Shown: positions 30,284 to 38,849, counted from the stretch's first letter. The stretch: DNA of 64,000 nt from Martinezella miluonensis (GCF_900094545.1 NZ_FMAH01000004.1:124001-188000); one strand, 5' to 3'. A program made the numbers and translations. Notes: a model not told the origin generated them from the sequence alone.

Positions 30284-31168
30284 TCAACGGTAATGCACGC
30301 GCCGCTCGATGAAGCGGAACTGGAAGATGGTAAGCACGATGATCAGCAGCATCAGAATGATGCTCTGCGCCGCCGCACCGGAAAAATCGAGGCCTTTGAA
30401 GCCGTCGGAATAGATCTTGTAGACCATGAGGTTGGTCGAGTTGTGCGGGCCGCCTGATGTCATGATGTCGACGATGCCGAACGAATCCTGGAAGCTCTCG
30501 GTGATGTTGATGACCAGCAGGAAGAAGATCGTCGGCGTTATCAACGGGAACTGGACGTCCCAGAAACGTCTGAGCACGCTCGAACCGTCCATGGCAGCCG
30601 CTTCGATCAACGAGCGAGGAATTGCCTGGAAAGCGGCCAAGAAGAAAATGAAGCTGTAGCCGATATATTTCCACGAGAAGGCGGCGATGACGCAGGCCAT
30701 CGCGGCGTTTCCGTCGAGGCCCGGGTCCCAGATTCCTGGCCACCACTGATTGACCACGGCAACGAGGCCGGCTTCTGGCGCCAGGATGAAGCGGAAGGCC
30801 ATCGCCGCCGCGGGAGCTGCGATGCCGTAGGGCCAGATGAGCACGACGCGGTAGATTTTCGAGCCGCGCAGCTGCCGGTCGGTCAAGGCTGCGAGCACCA
30901 GCGCGGCCACCATGGAAATACCGGTGCTGATCGCCGCGAAACTGATGCTGATCGTAACTGAGTTCCAGTAGTCGGCGTTGGCAAGAATGGATTTGAAGTT
31001 ATCGAGGCCAACCCAGATATTGCCGCCGCCCCAAGGCTGCTGCAGCGTCAGCGACCAGAAGACTGCCTGACCGGCCGGCCAATAGAAAAAGGTGAAGATA
31101 AGGAGCAGTTGCGGCACTGCGAACAGGATGCCGACGCTCCACTTGTTGAAAGTTATACGTTTTTCCAT
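30284..31168 (-). CDS. ugpA: sn-glycerol-3-phosphate ABC importer, permease UgpA
   Basis: 294 residues with six hydrophobic segments. The EAA loop is EAAAMDGSSVLRRFW, followed by FPLITPTIFFLLV. The N-terminal cytoplasmic start (MEKRITFNKW) is short. It is read between ugpB and ugpE on the minus strand, with a strong hairpin in the ugpB-ugpA gap that probably lowers its expression relative to the binding protein. Confidence 0.93.
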   Translation of the reverse strand: MEKRITFNKWSVGILFAVPQLLLIFTFFYWPAGQAVFWSLTLQQPWGGGNIWVGLDNFKSILANADYWNSVTISISFAAISTGISMVAALVLAALTDRQLRGSKIYRVVLIWPYGIAAPAAAMAFRFILAPEAGLVAVVNQWWPGIWDPGLDGNAAMACVIAAFSWKYIGYSFIFFLAAFQAIPRSLIEAAAMDGSSVLRRFWDVQFPLITPTIFFLLVINITESFQDSFGIVDIMTSGGPHNSTNLMVYKIYSDGFKGLDFSGAAAQSIILMLLIIVLTIFQFRFIERRVHYR

Positions 31169-31217
31169 TGTCTCTTCCGGCTTGGAATCCCGATGGCACT
31201 CTTGCGCTCATAACGAA

Positions 31218-31243
31218 CGTCCGCCGGGAAACCCCGGCGGACG
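31218..31243 (-). terminator. Intra-operon hairpin between ugpB and ugpA
   Basis: An 11-bp stem CGTCCGCCGGG/CCCGGCGGACG with a 4-base loop lies 23 bases past the ugpB stop. It is followed on the minus strand by TTCGTTATG rather than a full T-run. Such structures commonly set a high ratio of binding protein to permease by partial termination or 3'-end protection. Confidence 0.75.
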
Positions 31244-31266
31244 CTGCCTGTCATGCGATGCGCTGC

Positions 31267-32619
31267 TTACGGCAGCTGCTTGCCCTTGTAGGTGGCTTCG
31301 AAGCGGTCAAGGACGGCGTCGCCGTTCTTGACGAGGTTGTCGATGCCTTCCTGAACGCTGACCTTGTTGGCGAAGATGGCCTGCATCTGATTGCCGAATT
31401 CAGCGCGGATCTGCGTGAAGTTGCCGAGGCGAACGCCGCGGGTGATCGGAGTCGGCTCGGAAGCGGTCAAGCTGGCGATCGCGACTTCGCGGCCCTTATA
31501 AGGCGCCTTGTCGTAGAAACCGCTGGACTTCATGAAGTCGAAGCCGGACTTCTTCACCGGGATGTAGCCGGTGTTGGTCGACCAGAAGAGGGCGGTTTCA
31601 GGCTTGCCGATGAAGTCGAGGAATGCTGCCGCACCCTTGTATTCGCCAGCCGACTTGCCGGAGAGAACCCAGAGCGACGCGCCGCCGACGAGCGAATTCT
31701 TGCGCTCGGTGCCGGCGTAGACCGGAAGTTCGGCCACATCCCAGGTCATCCCAGCCTTCTGGGTTTTGGTGACCGAACCATGGTCACCGACCGAGGTCAT
31801 GATCATCTGGCAATCGCCCGATGCAAAGGCCTGAACCATGTCCTGGCCGAGATCCTTGGACTTGATCTTGATGAGGCCCTGGTCGTACCAGCTCTTGAGG
31901 TCGGTTACGTACTTGACGAACTTGGTCTTGTTAACCGTCAGACGGGCGTCAATGCCGTCATAGCCATTGTTCTTCGTGGCAACCGGCTGGTCGTGGATGG
32001 CAGAGAACTGCTCCATCAGCTGCCAGCTTTCGTTGCCGGAGATGTTGATGGCCATCGGGCAATCATAGCCGGCGCCCTTCAGCGCCTTCATGGCTTCGGC
32101 GGCTTCTTCCCAGGTCTTCGGAGCGGCGGTCTTGCCGATCTTGGCGAACGCGTCCTTGTTCCAATAGAGCAGGGCGGTCGAAGAGTTGAACGGGAAGGAA
32201 AGCAGCTCACCCTTGGACGTTGCGTAGTAGCGGGCGATGCCGGGGAAGTAGTCGTTCCAATCGACCTTGTAGCCGTTTTCAGACATCAGCTTGCCAACCG
32301 GGTAGTAGGCGCCCGAAAGCATCATGGTCGCGGTGCCGACGTCGTAAACCTGAACGATGGCCGGCTGCTTGCCAGCGCGGAAGGCGGCAATCGTGTTCTG
32401 CAGGGCGGCGTCGTAATTGCCCTGGCTGACGCAAGAAACTTCATAATCCTTCTGGGAATCGTTGAAGTTCTTGCACAGCGTCTGAACGACACGCTCCAGA
32501 TCGCCCGACAGGCCGAACCAGAAATCGAACTTGGTCGGAGCGGCAGCTGCAGGCAGAGCCAGCGCTACGCTCATGACGCCGGCTGCAGCAGCCGAAATGC
32601 AATTTTTAAGTTTAGACAT
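31267..32619 (-). CDS. ugpB: sn-glycerol-3-phosphate ABC importer, periplasmic binding protein
   Basis: 450 residues. An N-terminal Sec signal (MSKLKNCISAAAAGVMSVAL, cleavage after PAAAA) precedes the extracellular solute-binding fold, with FWFGLSGDLERVVQTLC at the mature N-terminus. UgpB binds glycerol-3-phosphate and glycerophosphodiesters for phosphate and carbon supply. It has the usual length (E. coli 438). It heads the ugpBAE unit with a Pho-box-like site upstream and a hairpin after it. Confidence 0.94.
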   Translation of the reverse strand: MSKLKNCISAAAAGVMSVALALPAAAAPTKFDFWFGLSGDLERVVQTLCKNFNDSQKDYEVSCVSQGNYDAALQNTIAAFRAGKQPAIVQVYDVGTATMMLSGAYYPVGKLMSENGYKVDWNDYFPGIARYYATSKGELLSFPFNSSTALLYWNKDAFAKIGKTAAPKTWEEAAEAMKALKGAGYDCPMAINISGNESWQLMEQFSAIHDQPVATKNNGYDGIDARLTVNKTKFVKYVTDLKSWYDQGLIKIKSKDLGQDMVQAFASGDCQMIMTSVGDHGSVTKTQKAGMTWDVAELPVYAGTERKNSLVGGASLWVLSGKSAGEYKGAAAFLDFIGKPETALFWSTNTGYIPVKKSGFDFMKSSGFYDKAPYKGREVAIASLTASEPTPITRGVRLGNFTQIRAEFGNQMQAIFANKVSVQEGIDNLVKNGDAVLDRFEATYKGKQLP

Positions 32620-32682
32620 AATCCCTATTTCCTTTTTGAAAGCTCGGAACCGGTGGTCTTGCGCAAGTCCGCGGTAGCGGCG

Positions 32683-32715
32683 TTATAGACAAGCTGTGTG
32701 ACAGTTTGTTGAGGG
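32683..32715 (-). promoter_or_regulatory. Pho-box-like sequence and -10 element for ugpBAE
   Basis: On the minus strand CCCTCAA-CAAA-CTGTCAC (32715-32698) matches the Pho-box at 4 of 7 and 6 of 7 positions. Nine bases later comes CTATAA (32688-32683), a good rhizobial -10. The first half-site is weak. Taken with the better box before ugpC, PhoB control of both units is likely. Confidence 0.55.
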
Positions 32716-32723
32716 CAGGAATC

Positions 32724-32743
32724 CCCGCGTTGGCGGGCTTTTT
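32724..32743 (+). terminator. Orphan plus-strand terminator (possible small-RNA end)
   Basis: A 5-bp GC stem CCCGC/GCGGG with GTTG loop is followed by CTTTTT on the plus strand. No plus-strand gene ends upstream of it, so it may close a small RNA read from the ugpB 5' region or act as a weak attenuator. Stem length is short. Confidence 0.4.
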
Positions 32744-32947
32744 CACTCAGGGAAGAGGTTTGCGAACAATCGTTCTTCGCAGGATCGTGCATTTGAGATT
32801 TTGCTAATCAAGGCCGGCAAGGTGCCTTGCCTCGCCCTGAGTCTGTTGGCGGGCGGGAGGCGTGCGATCGTCTTTATTGCTGACGCGTCGAATGCTGTTG
32901 CAAGATGACCGTCAGCGAATCCCGAAGGCAGTGGAAGGAATGAGGAT

Positions 32948-33505
32948 ATGGGTCTAAGCGAGCGGCAGAAAATGTCAGCGGGAGAGTGGTACTGCTGCTT
33001 CGATCCCGAACTCGACGCCTTGCGCTGGCAGGCGCGTGAGGCCGTACATGCACACAATACAATGCCACCCTCGCAGCGCGGCAATCTCGCTCCGGCCTTG
33101 TCTCTGCTCTTTGCCGACATCGGAAAGGGCGCTTTTATCGAAGCGCCGTTTCACTGCTCCTACGGCATCAACATTTCGCTCGGTCGCAGGGTCTATATGA
33201 ATGCCGGCTGCACCATTCTCGATAGCGCCGGCGTGCGCATCGGTGATGGCAGCATGCTGGGGCCGGGCGTCCATATATATTGCGCCGAGCACCATAAGGA
33301 TCCGAAGCTGCGGGGAGCGGGGATGGAAATCGCGCGGCCGGTCACGATCGGCGCGAGCGTGTGGATCGGCGGCGGGGCCATCCTTGTCGGCGGGGTGACG
33401 ATCGGCGACGGCGCGATCATAGGGGCGGGTGCGGTGGTGACAAAGGATGTTGCGCCAGGCGCTACCGTCGTCGGTAATCCTGCCCGGCCGGTTGGTGCAA
33501 GATAA
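32948..33505 (+). CDS. Maltose/galactoside-type sugar O-acetyltransferase
   Basis: 185 residues, with an N-terminal Mac domain ([19 protein letters not shown]) and left-handed beta-helix hexapeptide repeats in the C-terminal part ([20 protein letters not shown]). The catalytic His of the family sits in the EHHKD region. Transfers acetyl from acetyl-CoA to sugar hydroxyls; NodL and Maa belong here. No nod genes are near, so a Nod-factor role is not indicated. The start at 32948 has GAGGAT just upstream. Confidence 0.9.
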   Translation: MGLSERQKMSAGEWYCCFDPELDALRWQAREAVHAHNTMPPSQRGNLAPALSLLFADIGKGAFIEAPFHCSYGINISLGRRVYMNAGCTILDSAGVRIGDGSMLGPGVHIYCAEHHKDPKLRGAGMEIARPVTIGASVWIGGGAILVGGVTIGDGAIIGAGAVVTKDVAPGATVVGNPARPVGAR

Positions 33506-33511
33506 AGGGAG

Positions 33512-33823
33512 CTAGTTCGCCGGACGGCGCCTTCTTGCCCACCACACGGCGAAGCGACGGCGCCAGCGGCGTACTGCGGGCATATCGTGCGACAGCACGA
33601 TGAGGCCCAGTGGCAGCATCCAGAAGCCGAGGATCGGCAGAAAGCCAAGCAGGCCACCGAAGACGAGCGCTATCCCCAGGCCGAGGCGGGCAAGGCGCGA
33701 CCGGGGCAGGGGAATTCTCACCGAGCCAAAAACAAGCTCGCGAGTGGAGGGATCGATGCCGAAACGCCTTGTTTTCCGGGCATTTCGATCGGCGTTCGCT
33801 GTCGTTCCGCTTTGATCGGTCAT
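33512..33823 (-). CDS. Small membrane protein, hypothetical
   Basis: 103 residues from the ATG at 33823, after which the sequence reads MTDQSGTTANADRN. It has a cytosolic start, one or two hydrophobic segments (LGLGIALVFGGLLGFLPILG and WMLPLGLIVLS), then a very basic tail (RRWRRRFAVWWARRRR). The frame is open to 33919 without a better start. The fold resembles small two-helix membrane proteins common in rhizobia whose function is unknown. The ribosome site is weak. Confidence 0.6.
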   Translation of the reverse strand: MTDQSGTTANADRNARKTRRFGIDPSTRELVFGSVRIPLPRSRLARLGLGIALVFGGLLGFLPILGFWMLPLGLIVLSHDMPAVRRWRRRFAVWWARRRRPAN

Positions 33824-33939
33824 CCACAGGAAATGGTGAGGCGACAAAATAATGCAAGAGAAATACATTTTTTTGAAAAAACCGCTTGGCAAATCGGGAA
33901 AGCATTTGTAGAAGCCCACTCACACCGCGCCAAGCGCAT

Positions 33940-34014
33940 TCCCTGGTAGCTCAGCGGTAGAGCATTCGACTGTTAATCGACAGGTCGCCGGTTCGAATCC
34001 GGCCCGGGGAGCCA
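33940..34014 (+). tRNA. tRNA-Asn (anticodon GUU)
   Basis: 75 bases with encoded CCA. Acceptor TCCCTGG pairs with CCGGGGA (one G-T pair). The anticodon loop CTGTTAA carries GTT. T-stem GCCGG/CCGGC with TTCGAAT loop. The first anticodon-stem pair is a mismatch. Confidence 0.95.
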
Positions 34015-34299
34015 CTTTCTTCCACAGAACTTCGGAAGTTTATCGCATCGACATGGTGCCGATTGGCTTATGCCGATGGGCAACAGCGGGCGGACCCTAT
34101 CAGCGCAATTTTGCAGTTTTATTGCATCCGCTTCTGCCCGCGCGATTTTGACCGGAATCGTTTCGATGCGCTAGGTCCCTTGTCCTCGTTGACCTGCCTC
34201 CTCTCTCCATGTCAGCTTGCCGCCGTTCGTCCGGTGGACTTCGGCCTATGAGGCGGTACCGGGAATATGGGCCGGATCGGCATATTGGGGAGGTGACAA

Positions 34300-34704
34300 A
34301 TGGTTGAGAATGCGAGCCTTCGCAAAGGGGCAATGCTGGGATGGGTCCTCAGCGCCATCGTCATTCTGGCACTGGCGGCCGATGCGGCTGTCGATTTGTT
34401 TGCGCCCGCATTGGTCAGTGCGGAAATCGAAGCGACGGGCTTTCTGATCGACCAGGCAAGGTTGCTGGGTCTCATCATCCTCGTCTGCGCGATCCTTTAT
34501 GCAATTCCAGGCACGGCAGTTCTCGGAGCGATCCTGACGACGGGCTTTCTGGGTGGCGCTATCTGCACTCATTTCCGCCTTGGAGAAGTCGGCTCTCCTC
34601 CGCAACTTATAAGTTTATTTTTAGGCGCCTTGGCATGGGGCGGCCTCTACCTTCGCGACGAACGGATTCGAGCACTGCTGCCAATCCGTTCCGCGATCGA
34701 CTGA
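34300..34704 (+). CDS. DoxX-like membrane protein
   Basis: 134 residues with four hydrophobic segments (about 10-30, 50-70, 74-92, 100-118), a size and layout of the DoxX-like group. The start at 34300 has GGGAGGTGACAA right before it, a strong site. No redox motif can be seen. A role in membrane redox balance is only suggested by relatives. Confidence 0.7.
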   Translation: MVENASLRKGAMLGWVLSAIVILALAADAAVDLFAPALVSAEIEATGFLIDQARLLGLIILVCAILYAIPGTAVLGAILTTGFLGGAICTHFRLGEVGSPPQLISLFLGALAWGGLYLRDERIRALLPIRSAID

Positions 34705-34896
34705 AGAACCGAGAGCGCGCTGCGGCAGAGCCGCCTTTATGCTGCAACAACAGGCGCTTGCATCCATGTCGATCCGTTGTTTCGCTGTCCAAGGTCGTTC
34801 TTGGGTGAGAGATGTGTCGGCTTGATGCCGCGGTAGTTTTGCCGTAGGCGCGCGGGGCATTTCATTAAATTTCGTTCACGTTGTGGTTGCTCTCGC

Positions 34897-34933
34897 TAAT
34901 GTGAGCAGATGTTCATGTGTCGTTAATGTGAGC
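34897..34933 (+). promoter_or_regulatory. Direct repeat upstream of the His-rich gene
   Basis: TAATGTGAGC occurs at 34897-34906 and again at 34924-34933, 27 bases apart; the extended form is CG-Y-TAATGTGAGC. They end 62 bases before the ATG at 34996. TGTGA resembles a CRP half-site. Their binding protein is unknown. Confidence 0.45.
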
Positions 34934-34995
34934 CGGCGCATTTGCTTAACAGCGCGATATGCGCAGCATAGTCCCCAATGCTTTAGAGGTTCGAC

Positions 34996-35175
34996 ATGAA
35001 AAACCTGCTTCTTGCTTCTGCACTCGCACTGGCATCGGTCTTCGCCGTCAGCGTACCATCCGAGGCGGCTCCGATGTATCATCGTCACCACCATCATCAT
35101 CACTGCCAGATGAAGAAGGTGAAGCATAAGGTTCACGGCCACTGGGTCGTCCGCAATGTCCGCGTTTGCCGCTAA
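34996..35175 (+). CDS. Small secreted His-rich protein with six consecutive histidines
   Basis: 59 residues, too short for most gene finders. Seen: an N-terminal signal peptide (MKNLLLASALALASVFAVSV, cleavage likely after SEA near residue 25), then HRHHHHHHC, a native hexahistidine with a neighbouring Cys, and a basic tail HKVHGHWVVRNVRVCR. The ATG has GAGG at 6 bases upstream, and a strong terminator follows, so expression is likely. The cluster of His and two Cys suggests binding of Ni, Zn, Cu or Co in the periplasm; that is inference. Convergent with another His-rich secreted protein. Confidence 0.8.
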   Translation: MKNLLLASALALASVFAVSVPSEAAPMYHRHHHHHHCQMKKVKHKVHGHWVVRNVRVCR

Positions 35176-35221
35176 CCGGTAGGAGCTTCAAACCGGCGCA
35201 AGTTAGGTTTTCACAGCAATT

Positions 35222-35260
35222 CGGCCGCTACCGATATCTCGGCAGCGGCCGTTGGTTTTT
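35222..35260 (+). terminator. Rho-independent terminator after the His-rich gene
   Basis: CGGCCGCT/AGCGGCCG outer stem and nested CCGA/TCGG, followed by TTGGTTTTT. Confidence 0.88.
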
Positions 35261-35343
35261 GGGCTCCCGTTGTGACCGGGACGCATGCCGGGCGGGCAGC
35301 ACATCGCTACCGGCATATGCCTTTTTAGAACTGTGCGGCGACC

Positions 35344-35673
35344 TCAGGGACGGATTTCCAGTATCACGCCGCCGTGGTGTGGGTGGTGATAGCGGCCCTC
35401 GTCATACCAGCCGCGATGCCAGCCTCGGTCCCAATGCCGGCGATCCCAATCCCGGTCGTCGCGCCAGTGGCGGCGCTCGCGATCGCGCCAATAGGCCCGG
35501 CGATCATAGTCTGAATCGGGGTGCCAGCGTGAGCCCTGTTCCTGCACGAGAATGACATTCGCGGTCGTCGCCGGCGAAACGCCGAGCGGGGCTGCCGTCG
35601 TCGGCAACGCGACCGACAGCACCGAACCCACGGTCAATGCGGCGGTCAGAGCGATTGAAGCGAGATATTTCAA
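35344..35673 (-). CDS. Secreted His/Arg/Trp-rich protein, hypothetical
   Basis: 109 residues from a TTG at 35673, chosen because GGAG lies 8 bases upstream and a signal peptide starts there (LKYLASIALTAALTVGSVL, cleavage near TTAA). The mature part has repeats of the form W-R-D-D/R with many Arg, Asp, His and Trp (HWRDDRDWDRRHWDRG), ending HHPHHGGVILEIRP. Such tails occur in small envelope proteins of rhizobia whose role is unknown. Metal binding by the His cluster is possible. It lies between the porin and the His-rich protein. Confidence 0.65.
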   Translation of the reverse strand: MKYLASIALTAALTVGSVLSVALPTTAAPLGVSPATTANVILVQEQGSRWHPDSDYDRRAYWRDRERRHWRDDRDWDRRHWDRGWHRGWYDEGRYHHPHHGGVILEIRP

Positions 35674-35817
35674 GGCGGTAACTCCTTTATTCAGCTTCGT
35701 CCCTTTGCCGGTAAACGCCACGGCTGCGACAATGTTCCCCCTTCTGGTTGATCGGGGTGATGCCGCGACACGCGCTAATGGAGAGGAAGCCTTCGTTTTC
35801 AGGAGCTTACCGACAAG

Positions 35818-35850
35818 AAAAAAGGGGGCCGGCAGGGAAAGCCGGACCCC
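35818..35850 (-). terminator. Rho-independent terminator after the porin gene
   Basis: On the minus strand GGGGTCCGGC and GCCGGCCCCC (one bulge) enclose a TTTCCCT loop, followed by six T. It lies 34 bases past the porin stop. Confidence 0.9.
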
Positions 35851-35884
35851 TTTCTTCTCTGATCGGAGGTCAAATCTGATCAGG

Positions 35885-36988
35885 TTAGAAGTTGCGTTCG
35901 AAGCGCAGGATGCCTGAAACCGTATCGTCGTTGGCATAATCATAGTGAACGTAAGTCAGTTCCGGCTCGATGAGCAGGTTCTTGACCGGGTTCCACTTGA
36001 TGTTCGTGGTTGCTTCGAAGATCTTGCTGTCGGTGTAGGCGAGCTGGACGTTCCACTTCAGCTTGTCGTTGACCGGAACGCTTGCGCCACCCCAAACTGC
36101 CCAGTCACCCCAGCCGCACTTGGACGCGTTGACGGTGCCGTTCGGTGCCGTGCAAGCAGAGACGTCCTGGTTGGTGCCGGCGTACTTGTTGAGCTTGTCG
36201 CCGTCGGTGTTCCAGCCGCCCATCAGGAAGGCAGAGAATGCGCCGAAGTCGGCATCGACGCGAGCCTTGATAGCGCCTTCTTCGACGATCGAGTCATAAC
36301 CACCGACAACCTTGAAGCCCCATGCGCCAGACTTGAAGCCGGCACCGGCAACGACATCAGGAGCGTAGTGGTTTGCCTTGTCGTCCGTCCACCAGCTTGC
36401 GCCGTAGGAAGCGCCGGAGCCGCTGGAGTTGCTGTCTTCAACCGAGACCACGGCCGAGAAGCCGTTGCCGGCATCATATTCGTAGGTGATCTGGTTCAGT
36501 TCGTACGGGCCGTCATAGATCACGTCGTCGTTGATGACGTCGCCGGCGTAACCGATGTACGAGTTGTACTGCGAGTCTTTCTTACCGACCGTGAAGCCGC
36601 CGAGGCTGATGTAGGACCACAGCAGGTTGGTGCTGGTGGCATTGCCGTCGTGCCAGTCCCAGCGAACGATGGTTTCGGTCTTCAGCGGGCCGTATTCGGT
36701 GTCGGTCGCGGTGCTGACGTTCAGCTCGGCGCGGGTGTGCCACAGCGTGCCATTGTGGCTGTTGCGGTTGTAGGCGTCGTACCATTCACCTTCCGTACGA
36801 ACCTTGCCGCCGATCTTGAGGCAGGTCTCGGTACCCGGGATGAAGAAGTAGCCTGCACCGTATGCGTCGCAGATGCGAACGTATTCCAGCGGCTCCGGCT
36901 CAGCAGCAACGATGGCGTCGGCTGCGTGAGCGCCGGAAACTGCTGCCAGCGCAGCAGCGGAGCCGAGAAGAAGGCTCTTGATGTTCAT
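35885..36988 (-). CDS. Outer membrane porin of the RopA type
   Basis: 367 residues. The signal peptide is MNIKSLLLGSAAALAAVSGA, cleavage after AHA. The mature N-terminus (PEPLEYVRICDAYGAGYF then PGTETCLKIGGKVR) is the RopA signature of rhizobia with its two cysteines. Beta-strands alternate with Gly and aromatic residues, and the end LRFERNF has the terminal Phe for Bam recognition. Start at 36988 with GGAG at 5 bases. It forms the general trimeric porin. Several paralogues often exist in rhizobia, so I give no exact symbol. Confidence 0.93.
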   Translation of the reverse strand: MNIKSLLLGSAAALAAVSGAHAADAIVAAEPEPLEYVRICDAYGAGYFFIPGTETCLKIGGKVRTEGEWYDAYNRNSHNGTLWHTRAELNVSTATDTEYGPLKTETIVRWDWHDGNATSTNLLWSYISLGGFTVGKKDSQYNSYIGYAGDVINDDVIYDGPYELNQITYEYDAGNGFSAVVSVEDSNSSGSGASYGASWWTDDKANHYAPDVVAGAGFKSGAWGFKVVGGYDSIVEEGAIKARVDADFGAFSAFLMGGWNTDGDKLNKYAGTNQDVSACTAPNGTVNASKCGWGDWAVWGGASVPVNDKLKWNVQLAYTDSKIFEATTNIKWNPVKNLLIEPELTYVHYDYANDDTVSGILRFERNF

Positions 36989-37769
36989 AGTAACTCCAAT
37001 CTCTCTTGATTGGGCCTGAGATATTGCGCCGAAAAACAACGTGCCCAACCCCATCCCGCTCATGTTCCCTATCAGTAGGTGCGAAGTAATAAGCTTCGCG
37101 AACTAATTCCTGAACCCGCTTCGCTGATTTGGCAAGATGATAAGGTGAGCGAACTATATGCGTGCTATTCGAAAAAGAGGTTTGTTGCAAAAATGACGCA
37201 AATCATCGGCTGCCGACGATAGATCGCGCTTTGCGTTCAACTAGGAGTGCTGAGACAAAGAGATGCCGTTGCAACGGAAGCTAGGAAGAAGCCTAGCTGT
37301 CACTGTCGCATCTCACGCAGCATGGGAATTTTCGACGCCAGAATCTGGAGAAGTTTGCGGCTAATGACGACAAGGGAAGCGATTCTATTGGCGTCGGAGA
37401 TGACGAAGATAAAGCTTGCCCCGCCTTATGTCTGTGCCCTAGCGGCGAACGAAGGCGGCGTTGGTGCGTCCGACGACACTACTGGGGGCGCAGTCTCGTC
37501 GGACGCGGCACTGTCCGGTTCAGGGGTGGCATCCAAACCGGTAGCAAAGAGCCTAGCATCTACCTTAGGTTTCTATAACCTACCTGAATGGGCTGGCAGC
37601 GGATGAACCCCTGCGACGAATTCGGTACGCGGCAATGACCGCTGTTCTAGAAGGGTCCGAAATGCGCTCGATTCTCAATCTTTCTGGGGCGGCACTACAA
37701 GCGAGGCTAAGCGTATTTGCAGCGCATGTCGGCACTTCGTTGGATAACCAAATCGATGAGGATAGCAGC
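36989..37769. other. Porin leader and gene-poor segment rich in CTAG
   Basis: About 780 bases with no firm gene. The first part holds the porin promoter region and a GCGAAG/CTTCGC hairpin in the leader (37081-37099). From 37241 on the composition looks unlike neighbours: CTAG occurs at 37241, 37281, 37293, 37439, 37553 and 37647, with one more at 37862. The plus-strand frame at 37247-37606 uses many rare codons and has no recognisable relative. Confidence 0.5.
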
Positions 37770-38221
37770 TCACTTCGACGGGGATCTCTCCCATCGCAAA
37801 TGAAGGATCGGGTAGGGACGGCCCTGATCGTCCAGCTCCGAACGGCTTGTCACCTTGAATCCTAGCCGCGCATAAAGCCGATCGCTTCGGGATTCTGCTC
37901 GTTGACATCGACAGTGACGACATCCTTCTCCGTCCGGAAGCTCTCGAGGAGGAGGCGCCCCAGGCCCATTCCTCGGCTATCGGCATGAACGAAGAGCGCG
38001 TTGATGTGATGCCCGGTGGTCCCCAGGAAGGCATGGGGCAGGTCATTGCCATCGACCGCCACCGTAAACCCGGCATTCGGCAGATAATCCTCTGCAACCA
38101 TCTTGCCGATCGCCTCGCGATCCGACGTATCAAGAAACTGGTGGGTGGCTTCGACTGCAGTCCGCCATATTTCATAATTACGCGCTAGATCGCCCGGCTT
38201 TGCTCGCCGCAACTGGAACAT
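37770..38221 (-). pseudogene. YjaB-type GNAT acetyltransferase, frameshifted
   Basis: From the ATG at 38221 (GAGG upstream) the frame reads 116 good residues ending NEQNPEAIGF, then MRG and a stop at 37864-37862. One additional T in the TTT run (minus strand of 37874-37876) restores YARLGFKVTSRSELDDQG, then RPYPILHLRW and a stop at 37770. This is the precise C-terminus of YjaB-like acetyltransferases. So either a real one-base deletion has inactivated the gene or the assembly lost a base in the homopolymer. The acetyl-CoA loop RGMGLGRLLLESF is intact, but the last strand pair is missing in the short product. Confidence 0.85.
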
Positions 38222-38463
38222 GTCAGATCCTCGGATATCTTTTCGTCGTTTTCAGATACTCGCTTGAAGTCGCATATCCGGCGCCGAATCTCCGCTTATG
38301 GGCGGGGCCTGCGTGGAGCCGATCTGCAACGCTACACCGAGCTTTTCGGATATCGTCCATCGTGACGTGATCCAAAAGTGGCAAGAAGCCGATGTACTCA
38401 ACTTCTGTTATATGGGAGCAAGGCGCGGTCAACCCGTCGGTTCGAGGGTGGGGCCGACGGGGA

Positions 38464-38646
38464 CTAACTGACTTCCTTGGCAATGAAGCCATCGGTCTGG
38501 CGCTTCCACAGACGGGCAAAGAGGCCATTTTGCTCGACCAGTTCGTCCGGTCTGCCTTGCTCCACGATGCGTCCCTGGCTCAGCACAATGATTCGGTCCA
38601 TCCTTGCGATGGCCGCATTTCTCCCATGCGGAGGGACAATTGCCGT
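38464..38646 (-). pseudogene. Remnant of an ABC exporter ATPase C-terminus
   Basis: About 60 codons on the minus strand end in ARMDRIIVLSQGRIVEQG, RPDELVEQNGLFARLW and KRQTDGFIAKEVS. This is the last part of an MsbA-type exporter ATPase after the H-loop. The preceding TAIVPPHGRNAA looks like a damaged IAHRLST switch region. No Walker motifs or membrane domain exist upstream. The fragment is therefore a leftover of a lost transporter gene. Confidence 0.8.
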
Positions 38647-38775
38647 TATTAAGTGCATAGACTTGTCACAAGCCGCCGCCGATGACGAAAAAAGAGCGAT
38701 ATTCAGAATGAGGCCCTTGCGTCGATTCAAGATTCGTTCTAAACGCCCGCCATCACTCGCCTTTATACATCGGAT

Positions 38776-38849
38776 GGCCTCGTGGCGGAGTGGTTACGCA
38801 GAGGACTGCAAATCCTTGCATCCCGGTTCGATTCCGGGCGAGGCCTCCA
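38776..38849 (+). tRNA. tRNA-Cys (anticodon GCA)
   Basis: 74 bases with encoded CCA. Acceptor GGCCTCG pairs with CGAGGCC. The anticodon stem AGGA/TCCT encloses CTGCAAA (anticodon GCA). T-loop GTTCGATT. It follows the decaying segment. Confidence 0.96.

Larger units (their letters stand above)
32620..32947. other. Intergenic region upstream of ugpB and of the sugar acetyltransferase
   Basis: About 330 bases between divergent genes. It holds the ugpB Pho-box and -10 element and an orphan plus-strand terminator at 32724-32743. No gene seen. Confidence 0.65.

Noticed and set aside
33940..34014. tRNA-Asn as an integration site
   Set aside because: No duplicated tRNA 3' end or integrase gene was found nearby.
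37247..37606. 119-codon plus-strand frame in the gene-poor segment
   Set aside because: No ribosome site, rare codons, no family likeness; probably chance in a decaying region.
38223..38528. 101-codon minus frame just before the frameshifted acetyltransferase
   Set aside because: Partly antisense to nothing and partly overlaps the ABC remnant; no family resemblance, so not called as a gene.
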